Source of the DNA: Fibrobacterota bacterium
GTDB taxonomy: Bacteria; Fibrobacterota; Chitinivibrionia; Chitinivibrionales; JANQEN01
NCBI GenBank assembly: GCA_030619215.1
Contig: JAUXBV010000145.1
Span: 1-7,572 of the forward strand
Direction: 5' to 3'
DNA length: 7,572 nt
Shown piece after piece: positions 1-6,048 of the stretch. Below the pieces are notes generated by a model, which was not told the origin of the DNA, searched no databases, and saw nothing but the letters and a program-made list of their open reading frames with translations. Both the position numbers and the translations under genes were made by a program. Numbering within the stretch: the first letter of the stretch is position 1; each line of letters begins with the position of its first letter.

Positions 1-85
1 CCGGAATCCAGTTTTTTAGGTGTTTAAGGGCATGGATTTACACCTTTGGCGCACTTCGCCCGCCAAAAGCATGCGGGAATGACGG
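1..85. repeat. Palindromic intergenic repeat cluster (REP-like), cut by the window edge
   Basis: This GC-rich patch lies beyond the 3' end of the Nudix gene. It has a perfect 7-bp inverted repeat, TTTGGCG (45-51) and CGCCAAA (61-67), around a 9-base loop. A second inverted repeat, AGGTGT (18-23) and ACACCT (40-45), sits beside it, and CCCGC (59-63) can alternatively pair with GCGGG (73-77). On the minus strand it reads CGTCATTCCCGC (73-84) and, further on, CTGGATTCCGG (1-11). These resemble the halves of the dispersed CATTCCCGC/GCGGGAATCCAG palindromes known from many bacterial genomes. The two halves here are in direct rather than inverted orientation, so bases 1-11 are probably one arm of another copy lying mostly outside the window. 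No T-tract follows on either strand, so it is not a standard terminator. That it is dispersed in the genome is inference. Confidence 0.5.
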
Positions 86-119
86 ACATTTGTCAACTCT
101 TAACAGAAACTAATTAATC

Positions 120-136
120 TATAATTTCAAATTATA
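120..136. repeat. Perfect AT-only palindrome downstream of the Nudix gene
   Basis: The 17-base stretch TATAATTTCAAATTATA is a perfect 8+1+8 palindrome. It begins about 27 bases past the Nudix stop codon. It is flanked by two direct copies of AAACTAAT (107-114 and 142-149). With no GC pairs and a one-base centre it would form a poor RNA hairpin. It could be a DNA-binding site, a weak 3'-end structure, or chance in AT-rich DNA. No function is claimed. Confidence 0.35.
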
Positions 137-162
137 TCAATAAACTAATATATTTCAGTTAT

Positions 163-618
163 CTATATGAGCCCTAAATCACTCAAAGCTTGTCTGTAGA
201 CGTCTTTCTTAAAATCAATGACTTCAAAAATAGCTTCCTGAGGAGAAACTCTCCGGTAAGCATCAAATTCTGCATTTGTATTATTGAAGTGAATAGCGTT
301 TTCACTATTTAATTCAACCAGTACCCATCGCTGCTTTTGGCCGCAATATTGTTTATGCTTAACAGGTAAATCATCCGGGAAATCATAGGCATAGGTATCA
401 GGAGATACTTTAATGACTGAAATATCACCGGTGCCGATCTCTTCTTGAAGTTCCCTTTTTAATTCTTCAATCAAATCCTTTTTACTGTTTACTCCACCCT
501 GTGGAAACTGCCACCCCGTATCGTCCGGTAAACCTTTTCTATGAAAAATAAGAACGCTGCTACCAGGCTTAGCTCTGATAACAGCGCATACATTATCACG
601 ATAATTCTTTATTGCCAC
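163..618 (-). CDS. rppH: RppH-like Nudix hydrolase (RNA pyrophosphohydrolase family)
   Basis: The 151-aa product has the single-domain length of RppH, which removes pyrophosphate from the 5' end of mRNA and so exposes it to decay in the cytoplasm. The family hallmarks are in order: WQFPQGG at residues 36-42, a Nudix box at 41-63 with the metal-binding REL-Q-EE-I-G core (R55, E56, E59, E60, G62), GQKQRWVL at 93-100, and an EFDAYRRVSP segment near 117-126. Two Nudix-box positions are off-consensus: the first Glu is Lys46/47 and the final hydrophobic residue is Thr63. The start is GTG (616-618); the only other codon between it and the in-frame TPR stop is ATT, and no good Shine-Dalgarno is visible, so translation is probably coupled to the TPR gene 3 bases upstream. 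Related diadenosine polyphosphate hydrolases share this fold, so RppH activity is inferred from family resemblance. Confidence 0.85.
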   Translation of the reverse strand: MAIKNYRDNVCAVIRAKPGSSVLIFHRKGLPDDTGWQFPQGGVNSKKDLIEELKRELQEEIGTGDISVIKVSPDTYAYDFPDDLPVKHKQYCGQKQRWVLVELNSENAIHFNNTNAEFDAYRRVSPQEAIFEVIDFKKDVYRQALSDLGLI

Positions 619-621
619 AAT

Positions 622-3600
622 TTAATAGATTTTTGCTTTTTTACACTCATCCTTAATCCGCTGATCATTCGGATCAAGTTGTTTCGCCTTTCTTAAATGC
701 TGTTTATATGAAGCATCATCCTTGCGGGCTTTCGCCAACATAGCTTTCCCCAGCTCTGCAAGAGCATACTTGGGATTTGCTCTAAGAGCCCTGTCATAGA
801 ACCTCTCAGCCCATTGTATCTTATCTTGCCGCATATAGGTCTCAGCGCGCTCATAAAGAGCCGGGGCATAACCGGCATCTATATAAATAATCTCCTTATA
901 GGTCTCTATTGCATCATTGTATTTCTTCCTCCCGCGTTGGATTTTAGCAAGGAGCATAAGTGCTTCAATACTTTCAGGGTTAGTTGCCATGATATCCTCA
1001 ATAGCATTTTCTGCGTCTTTATATTTACCCTCTTCGTAAAGCATTCTTGCATAGAGAAACAAAAGGGTGTTATCCCGCTTGATATCAAGAATTTCTTTGA
1101 TTACGGTTAAAGCCTTCTTCTTATCACCAACTTTGGTATAGGCCTCAAAGAGGTTTTTACGTACCTGTACATCATTGGGTTTTTTCTCTTTTGCTTTCTC
1201 AAGTAAACTGATTGACTCTCTTGCGCGATTTGTTTTTAAATAACCTTCAGCCAGTACTGTCATAACTTCCACGTTATTTGGAGAAAAGGTATTTGCAGTC
1301 TCAAGGTATATCATACCTTCGGTAATTTTTCCCTTTTTCATGAGGATCGTTCCCAAACGAATATTTGCTTCAAGATTCTGCGGGTCGGCATCAATATATT
1401 TTTGATAAGCTGCAAGCTCTTTATCCTCTTTACCGAGCTTTCCGTAGATCTTGGCAATTTTCAGCCAAAGAGTCTTATCTTTCCCGGCCTGGGCAGCTGC
1501 TTTTTCAAGCATGGGGGCGGCTTTTGAGAGCGTTGCTTTATTTTTACTGTATATTAAACCAAGTTGAAGATAATTCCGTGAATCGGTAGGATATAATTTT
1601 ATATTCTCATTATAAATTTTCTGTGCCAGGCTAGGATTTGTCTTCTCTCTGAGATAAGCGCGTTTATAAGCAATCTCCGCATCCCGCACACCGGGAATTC
1701 TGCAATATTCATCATAACTTAACAGCGCCTTTTCCTTCTGTTTTGTCTCATCATATGCCTTTGCCTGCATTTTCAGTATGTCTTTCTTAGTATCAATCTT
1801 GGGTTTACGCTTAAGAAGAATATCGGTATAAATGAGAGTATTATTATAATCCTTCGAATAAAAATAGGACTCACACAATTTCAATTGATGCATAAATACC
1901 TGAGAAGCTTTACCTTTCACCTTTGAAAGGGATTTCGCAGCTTCCTTATATTTCTTTTTCGAATAATAATAATCTCCAACCGCTTGTGCAACCTTCTGAT
2001 CACCCGGTTTTTTACTAAGGTATTTCGTGTACGCTTTAATCGCCTGGTCCTCTTTATTCTGTTTCATATAAAGCTCACCCAATGCTTTATACTCTTCGTC
2101 AGCTTTCGGGTTCATCATAACAGACTGCTCATAGGTTATTACCGCATCGCTTATATTGCCCAGCCTGGCCTGGCACTCGGCAAGGGCAGTGAGTGCATCT
2201 GAGTTCCTGGGGTCAATCATTAAAGACTGCTGATACATTTCCATTGCCTTTTTGTAAACACCTTTATTTTTATAAATCATCCCGAGCGTTGTATAGGTGC
2301 CGAAATCTGCTTCACCTGAGTTTATAACACCGGTTAATGCTTTGATAACTTCATTCTGTTGCCCCTTCTTGATAACTATGTCCGCATAACGTTTATAAAA
2401 TCCTTTTATACCCGGATCAATCTTTAAAGCTTGGCGATATGCAACGAGCGCACCATCCAGATCTTTCTTGTCATAAAGGAGATCTCCCAGTTTTTTCTGT
2501 GATTCCGCATCATTAGGATTGAGCTTAAGGTATTCCCTTAAATACGTTATGCTCTTTGACTTATCCTTTTTATCCAGTGCTAATTTATATAAATTTTTGA
2601 ACACCGAGGGATCTTTGGGGAGCAATACTGAAAGCTCCTTAAAGAGTTTATATGCTTCATCCTTATTGCCTTTTTTCAGGCTATACTTTGCGTGCCGCAT
2701 ACGGGAAGTAGAGTTCCTTCTGTCAAGAGCTATCAATTTCGCATCTGCCCGTGCAAGCTTATCAGTATCCCTTAATTTATCATAACACTCTGCCAGGTTT
2801 TCCCAGTACTTTTTATTGGATGGTTCTTTTTTCGCAAGCACTTCCAGGTGATCCTTTGCCTCTCCATAACTCTTTGCTCTCATAAGGGCTTCTGCAAGGA
2901 CCTTCCGCGATTTTATCCGTGACGGTTCCATATTTACCGCAGATTCAGCAGCATCCCGTGCCTTCTCCCACTGGTTAATGGCCGACGCGCTGAGTGCAAT
3001 ACCTTCCAAGGCTGCCGCACTTTTTTTCAGGCTGCTGCTCTTTACGAAAAGGTCAAGAGCTTTTGAATATTTTTTTGCTTTAAGATTGTATTCTCCAAGA
3101 ACAAGGTATACTTTTGGATCATTCGGGCTGAGCGACATCATTTTTTCATAGGTCGCCCTTGCCTTTTCCGCCATATTGTTTTTGGTATATAAATCAGCCA
3201 GGCGCGCATAGGCTTCAATATTGGAAGCATCAAGCCTTATTGCCTTTTCCAGACTCTGTATTGCACTGGTAGAATTTTTTGCACCAATGTACGCATCCGC
3301 AAGGAGGAAATAGGTATCTTCATACTTTTTTGCTTTAGGATCAGCATCTGCAAGAAACTTAAACTGACTAATAGCTGCCATGTATCTCTTTTTCTTTAAA
3401 TCAGCAACACCGACTTTGTAACGGGAACGAAGAGCCGCCTTATTTTTTGAAGACCCGAAACTGGATATAGCAGACCGGTATGCAGATATCGCTTCACCCT
3501 TTTTATCAATCTTTTCAAACGACTGTGCCTGGGCATAATAATCTTCAGCTTTAAAAGTAACCTTACCCGAAACTTTTTTATACTCAGTAGAAGCTTCGCT

Positions 3601-4305
3601 ATATTTCCCACTCTTATAATACGCCCGGGCCAGCTCCAGCCTGGCCTGATGCATTGAGGACTTCTTATCCAATGCCTTTTTAATGTACCCTATTGCAGAG
3701 CCATAATTATTCGTCTTTAAGTAACAGGTTCCTATTTTGTAAGCAACATCTGCTGTAGCTTTCTTATCATACGATTTCTTCAATAGAGGGATTGCTTCGC
3801 TATACTGTTTATCATCGAAATAGATAATACCGAGTTCTCTATTAGCAACTATGTTTGAAGGGTCGGTTTCAATAACTTTTTCAAGAGCTTTTTTTGCCTC
3901 CGCAGGCCTGTTTAATTCAATGCAAGCTTTAGCATATTGCCAACTTGCCCCTCCTGTAAATTTTTGCTCAAGGGCTTTCTTTGCCATGTTAAGTCCGCTC
4001 TCATACTGCCCCAGCTTATTATATATCCTTGCAGCTCCCAGTAAAGAAGCATAATCATTCGGGTTCATACGCCACGAAACCATATATGAGGCCAAAGCCT
4101 TCTCAATCAGTCCCGATTTTTCATTTGCTTTGGCTATCTTAACCCACATTGCCGCATCGCGTGAAGTAGGAGGAATCTTCTGATCTGCATATTCAAGTGC
4201 CTCTTGATATTTACCGGCATTGAATAACTTGTCAAATGTGTCATCGCCAAACGATTTGGTTGTAATAAGAAGTACGCCGATGAGTAGTAAGTAAAACCGC
4301 ATCAT
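622..4305 (-). CDS. Exported giant TPR-repeat protein, 1227 aa
   Basis: The protein begins with a typical Sec signal peptide: MMR, a hydrophobic core at residues 4-16, and a likely cleavage after Gly20 (S-F-G). Nearly all of the rest is a continuous tetratricopeptide solenoid, with roughly 30 or more 34-residue helix-turn-helix units. The recurring signature is L-G/A-x2-Y at the first helix, A at positions 20 and 27, and a D-P-x-N/D turn; residues 605-640 give a textbook unit (LGDLLYDKKDLDGA then ALKIDP). It is visibly Lys-rich. No enzymatic domain, C-terminal anchor or second membrane segment is seen, so it is probably a periplasmic or surface scaffold for protein complexes; the partner is unknown. 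The start is supported by a strong AGGAGGAG site 5 bases (first ATG) or 8 bases (second ATG) upstream. An RppH-like gene follows 3 bases downstream in the same frame. Confidence 0.9.
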   Translation of the reverse strand: MMRFYLLLIGVLLITTKSFGDDTFDKLFNAGKYQEALEYADQKIPPTSRDAAMWVKIAKANEKSGLIEKALASYMVSWRMNPNDYASLLGAARIYNKLGQYESGLNMAKKALEQKFTGGASWQYAKACIELNRPAEAKKALEKVIETDPSNIVANRELGIIYFDDKQYSEAIPLLKKSYDKKATADVAYKIGTCYLKTNNYGSAIGYIKKALDKKSSMHQARLELARAYYKSGKYSEASTEYKKVSGKVTFKAEDYYAQAQSFEKIDKKGEAISAYRSAISSFGSSKNKAALRSRYKVGVADLKKKRYMAAISQFKFLADADPKAKKYEDTYFLLADAYIGAKNSTSAIQSLEKAIRLDASNIEAYARLADLYTKNNMAEKARATYEKMMSLSPNDPKVYLVLGEYNLKAKKYSKALDLFVKSSSLKKSAAALEGIALSASAINQWEKARDAAESAVNMEPSRIKSRKVLAEALMRAKSYGEAKDHLEVLAKKEPSNKKYWENLAECYDKLRDTDKLARADAKLIALDRRNSTSRMRHAKYSLKKGNKDEAYKLFKELSVLLPKDPSVFKNLYKLALDKKDKSKSITYLREYLKLNPNDAESQKKLGDLLYDKKDLDGALVAYRQALKIDPGIKGFYKRYADIVIKKGQQNEVIKALTGVINSGEADFGTYTTLGMIYKNKGVYKKAMEMYQQSLMIDPRNSDALTALAECQARLGNISDAVITYEQSVMMNPKADEEYKALGELYMKQNKEDQAIKAYTKYLSKKPGDQKVAQAVGDYYYSKKKYKEAAKSLSKVKGKASQVFMHQLKLCESYFYSKDYNNTLIYTDILLKRKPKIDTKKDILKMQAKAYDETKQKEKALLSYDEYCRIPGVRDAEIAYKRAYLREKTNPSLAQKIYNENIKLYPTDSRNYLQLGLIYSKNKATLSKAAPMLEKAAAQAGKDKTLWLKIAKIYGKLGKEDKELAAYQKYIDADPQNLEANIRLGTILMKKGKITEGMIYLETANTFSPNNVEVMTVLAEGYLKTNRARESISLLEKAKEKKPNDVQVRKNLFEAYTKVGDKKKALTVIKEILDIKRDNTLLFLYARMLYEEGKYKDAENAIEDIMATNPESIEALMLLAKIQRGRKKYNDAIETYKEIIYIDAGYAPALYERAETYMRQDKIQWAERFYDRALRANPKYALAELGKAMLAKARKDDASYKQHLRKAKQLDPNDQRIKDECKKAKIY

Positions 4306-4310
4306 ATCAT

Positions 4311-4318
4311 CTCCTCCT
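4311..4318 (-). promoter_or_regulatory. Strong Shine-Dalgarno of the TPR gene
   Basis: On the minus strand AGGAGGAG precedes two tandem ATG codons (4303-4305 and 4300-4302) by 5 and 8 bases. A third ATG (4308-4310) directly abuts the site out of frame and is too close to be used. Either tandem ATG could initiate; both leave the signal peptide intact. Confidence 0.8.
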
Positions 4319-4353
4319 AAGTCTAAATATGTAAAAATTCCTTATAAGTCTAA
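4318..4353. repeat. 9-bp direct repeat in the TPR gene leader
   Basis: TAAGTCTAA occurs at 4318-4326 and again at 4345-4353, 27 bases apart (TTAGACTTA on the coding strand). The copy nearer the gene touches the Shine-Dalgarno. Each half-site is itself nearly palindromic (TAAG-T-CTAA). It could be a paired binding site for a regulator or an RNA-binding protein, or chance in AT-rich DNA. Confidence 0.3.
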
Positions 4354-4457
4354 TTTTATTCCTCAATATCCATAACCGGATAGTAATACTTGAAAACATT
4401 TACAAATATAAAATGCTTATTTTTTTTCTTATCTGCAAGGATAATAAACAGTTATAT

Positions 4458-4487
4458 ATAATACATATAATACTATAGACTATTCAA
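4458..4487 (-). promoter_or_regulatory. Candidate sigma-70-type promoter for the TPR-Nudix operon
   Basis: On the minus strand TTGAAT (4482-4487) is followed after 18 bases by TATTAT (4458-4463), 4/6 and 5/6 matches to the consensus. Transcription would start near 4450 and give a leader of about 145 bases before the TPR start. The region is so AT-rich that chance matches are likely, but it is the best pair I found in this 213-base gap. Confidence 0.4.
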
Positions 4488-4491
4488 GAGC

Positions 4492-4507
4492 TAATAAAAA
4501 TTTATTA
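4492..4507 (-). terminator. Weak AU-only hairpin after the amidase gene
   Basis: About 12 bases past the amidase stop there is an inverted repeat, TAATAAA/TTTATTA on the minus strand, with at most six or seven A-U pairs. It has no GC pairs and no clear T-tract beyond it, so it is at best a weak 3'-end structure. It lies just upstream of the candidate TPR promoter, which is where a transcript end would be expected. Confidence 0.2.
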
Positions 4508-4518
4508 TTATCACTATT

Positions 4519-5112
4519 TCAAGCGCTATAATCCCTTTTCATACTATAAAACCTTTTCCAATCAAATAAAGGCCCAGGGTCTGTTTTAACATCCTTTCTA
4601 AGGCCTGCTTTAACTGCCAGCTCTCCCGCTATGTCTTCGTGGCCCAAATACCTTTTAATTTCATGTGTTTTCTCTATCTTAAAACAGAGTGCAGCGAGTG
4701 AATTATTTTGTGCATCTGTAAAACCGGCGTCTTTCGTAGCCATCAGTTCTATTCCTATGGAGAACTCATTCACTCCCTCTCGCAAATCCGGATTTGGCAT
4801 TATAGAACCGCCACAATGCCAGGCCCTTTTATCTTCAGGTACTAACTGGTAGATGTGCCCTTCCCTGCTTATCAGGTAGTGGCTGCTTACACCGTATTTG
4901 ATAAATATTTCGAGGATCGATTCAAAATTATAAGGATTACTTGGATTTATTTCTAACGCACTGATGTAATGAATAACCACTGTGTCAATTATTCCGAATT
5001 CTCTCTCCCCCCATAAATATTTCTTATTCTGTTGAGCTATTCCCTCTGAAACAGTTGTACTGTGAATTCTCATCTTATTTTTTGAATCAAGAAGACACTG
5101 TATTACCTTCAT
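4519..5112 (-). CDS. N-acetylmuramoyl-L-alanine amidase (Amidase_2/AmpD-like)
   Basis: The 197-aa product carries one Amidase_2 domain, residues about 42-185. These zinc enzymes cut the bond between N-acetylmuramic acid and L-alanine of peptidoglycan or its fragments. The expected residues are visible: H48 in VVIHY, H158 in LGHEDI and D178 in KTDPGPLFDW as zinc ligands, with E122 (SIGIEL) and K176 matching the AmpD catalytic Glu and the KxD Lys. AWHCG (97-101) and SSHYLISREGHIYQLV (76-91) are also family hallmarks. There is no signal peptide or cell-wall-binding domain, so a cytoplasmic peptidoglycan-recycling role like AmpD is likelier than an exported lysin. About 40 residues precede the domain. 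The ATG is preceded by AGGT (5121-5124) at 8 bases; Met14 is an alternative with no better ribosome site. No partner recycling gene lies in the window. Confidence 0.88.
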   Translation of the reverse strand: MKVIQCLLDSKNKMRIHSTTVSEGIAQQNKKYLWGEREFGIIDTVVIHYISALEINPSNPYNFESILEIFIKYGVSSHYLISREGHIYQLVPEDKRAWHCGGSIMPNPDLREGVNEFSIGIELMATKDAGFTDAQNNSLAALCFKIEKTHEIKRYLGHEDIAGELAVKAGLRKDVKTDPGPLFDWKRFYSMKRDYSA

Positions 5113-5132
5113 TTTTAGTTACCTGATAAATG

Positions 5133-5158
5133 TTGTTTCATTACAGATTAAGAAACAA
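5133..5158. repeat. Inverted repeat just upstream of the amidase gene
   Basis: TTGTTTC (5133-5139) and GAAACAA (5152-5158) form a perfect 7-bp inverted repeat around a 12-base spacer; two G-U pairs could extend it as RNA. It ends 20 bases before the amidase ATG and 8 bases before its AGGT ribosome site. It could be an operator for a dimeric repressor or a leader hairpin. There is no following T-tract, so it is not an intrinsic terminator for the upstream phosphatase gene. Confidence 0.45.
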
Positions 5159-5274
5159 TGACTATTCGTATGAAAAAGAAAAATAAAGCTATACAAAGTA
5201 TTGGTGCTACAGAACGAAAATACAAGTGTTACACGGCAGGTTTTATATGGCGATAACGGTTTGTATTTATGCTT
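5159..5274. other. Non-coding gap between phosphatase and amidase genes
   Basis: No gene or tRNA is visible here. On the minus strand a weak promoter-like pair, TTGTAT then 17 bases then AATACT, lies in the middle and could serve the amidase gene, but the matches are only 3/6 and 4/6. A small hyphenated palindrome GTGTTACAC occurs at 5226-5234. No terminator hairpin follows the phosphatase stop, so read-through into the amidase gene is possible. Confidence 0.4.
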
Positions 5275-5742
5275 TCAGCAATAGAATTCCCTTAATACAG
5301 GTATAATCCGGTCAATATGCTTATCAATAACCTTATAAACCTGCTTATATATTTTCAATGCACTTCCCATAGGGTCTTTAACATCGCTCTTCCGTGTTTC
5401 TTTCTCAGGCCACGCCCCTAAAAGAAAACTCTTATCATCAAATTTTGGAAAAAAGAGTTTAAGGAATTCTTTTTGCACTTTTTCCATTGAAAAGATGAAA
5501 TCTGCTGATTCAAGCTCAGGAATATCAAGCTTTCTTGAACGGTGTTCTGATATATAAATACTATTTTCTCCGCAAACTTCCTGTGCAAACTTCGAAGCTT
5601 CCTGATGGTCAAGGCCATGGATACCCATGGAAGATACAACCAATCCATCATATCCAAACTGTTTCCATTTTGCACGCAATAGGGCCTCTGCCACAGGGCT
5701 CCTGCAAATATTACCCGTGCATATAAAAATAACTCGCATCAT
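5275..5742 (-). CDS. Low-molecular-weight protein tyrosine phosphatase
   Basis: The 155-aa product matches the usual length of this single-domain cytoplasmic family, which removes phosphate from protein tyrosines through a cysteinyl-phosphate intermediate. The N-terminal phosphate loop is intact: C8-TGNIC-R14-S15, followed by PVAEALLR. The general acid D123 is in a DPMG motif, and SEHRSRKL (65-72) is the conserved segment that follows the first strands. The usual SAGT is replaced by SSMG (37-40). The aromatic residue after the DP pair is Met, as in many bacterial members. The cysteine pair of thioredoxin-linked arsenate reductases (near 82 and 89) is absent, so an ArsC role is unlikely. GGAG (5748-5751) lies 5 bases before the first ATG and 8 before the second. 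Bacterial members often oppose tyrosine kinases in polysaccharide export, but no kinase or capsule gene is present here. Confidence 0.9.
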   Translation of the reverse strand: MMRVIFICTGNICRSPVAEALLRAKWKQFGYDGLVVSSMGIHGLDHQEASKFAQEVCGENSIYISEHRSRKLDIPELESADFIFSMEKVQKEFLKLFFPKFDDKSFLLGAWPEKETRKSDVKDPMGSALKIYKQVYKVIDKHIDRIIPVLREFYC

Positions 5743-5781
5743 AGTAACTCCAAATAATCACATTGGAAAAATAAGACCTAT

Positions 5782-5811
5782 AATATAGCTACTGAAAAAT
5801 CAATATTACAA
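5782..5811 (-). promoter_or_regulatory. Candidate promoter for the phosphatase gene
   Basis: On the minus strand TTGTAA (5806-5811) is followed after 18 bases by TATATT (5782-5787), 4/6 and 5/6 matches to sigma-70 consensus. It would start transcription near 5775, leaving a short leader of about 30 bases that contains the GGAG site. Position and spacing are sensible; AT-richness lowers confidence. Confidence 0.45.
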
Positions 5812-5849
5812 ATTATTGCGTTATGAATTCGGTAAAGTACAACTAAGGC

Positions 5850-5877
5850 TTGTTATTTATTATACATATTTTATACT
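5850..5877 (+). promoter_or_regulatory. Candidate promoter for the 106-aa protein gene
   Basis: TTGTTA (5850-5855) is followed after 16 bases by TATACT (5872-5877), 4/6 and 5/6 matches to sigma-70 consensus. Transcription would begin near 5884 and give a leader of about 165 bases that includes the GC-rich structured block at 5934-5990. It is divergent from the phosphatase promoter candidate, with about 40 bases between the two -35 elements. Confidence 0.4.
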
Positions 5878-5933
5878 AGAATTTCCATCTTATAAACCGA
5901 CTTTATTTATATTATTATACAACATTACCTAAC

Positions 5934-6000
5934 CCAGCAGAGCTGCTATAGTCCAGCAAAGCGCAGCGACGCAGGAGACTTTAGTCCTCTAACCTTTTTT
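5934..6000 (+). promoter_or_regulatory. GC-rich structured leader block with terminator-like hairpin
   Basis: A sharply GC-richer stretch sits inside AT-rich DNA between the divergent genes. AGGAGAC (5973-5979) can pair with GTCCTCT (5984-5990) with one mismatch and one G-U pair, closing a TTTA loop. Six T residues follow at 5995-6000, after a four-base gap, so the unit resembles a weak intrinsic terminator. TAGTCC occurs twice (5949-5954 and 5982-5987), so the GGAGACT arm could instead pair with the upstream copy around a small GCG/CGC stem (5961-5963 and 5970-5972). That geometry would suit an attenuator. Alternatively it is a decayed copy of a dispersed GGACTTTAGTCC-type palindromic repeat. 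The sequence cannot decide between these. Confidence 0.35.
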
Positions 6001-6020
6001 GTTTTACAGTAGGATAAGAT

Positions 6021-6043
6021 TCTCTAAGCCTGAAAGCAGGAGA
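6021..6043 (+). promoter_or_regulatory. Ribosome binding site of the 106-aa gene inside a small hairpin
   Basis: AGGAG (6038-6042) stands 6 bases before the ATG at 6049 and clearly sets the start. The same bases form the 3' arm of a potential hairpin: CCTG (6029-6032) pairs with CAGG (6037-6040) across an AAAG loop, and TCT (6023-6025) pairs with AGA (6041-6043) across an AAG bulge. Folding would mask the ribosome site. The stem is short, so this may be incidental. Confidence 0.5.
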
Positions 6044-6048
6044 AAAAA

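Noticed and set aside
814..4054. Several plus-strand open frames of 67-98 codons inside the TPR gene
   Set aside because: They lie antisense within a long coding region with clear TPR periodicity, lack ribosome sites and have no coherent protein character. They are shadows.
5226..5234. Palindrome GTGTTACAC as an operator
   Set aside because: It is only nine bases, stands alone and is not positioned near a convincing promoter. Chance is the simpler explanation.
5418..5675. Second minus-strand open frame of 85 codons within the phosphatase gene
   Set aside because: It overlaps the well-supported phosphatase in another frame and shows no family motif.
5275..5742. Arsenate reductase (ArsC, LMW-PTP type) instead of phosphatase
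   Set aside because: The phosphate loop fits both, but the redox cysteine pair needed for thioredoxin-linked arsenate reduction is missing and no ars gene is nearby.
5940..5990. tRNA or small structured RNA gene in the divergent region
   Set aside because: No cloverleaf, T-loop (GTTCGA-type) or CCA end can be built, and the stems are short and imperfect.
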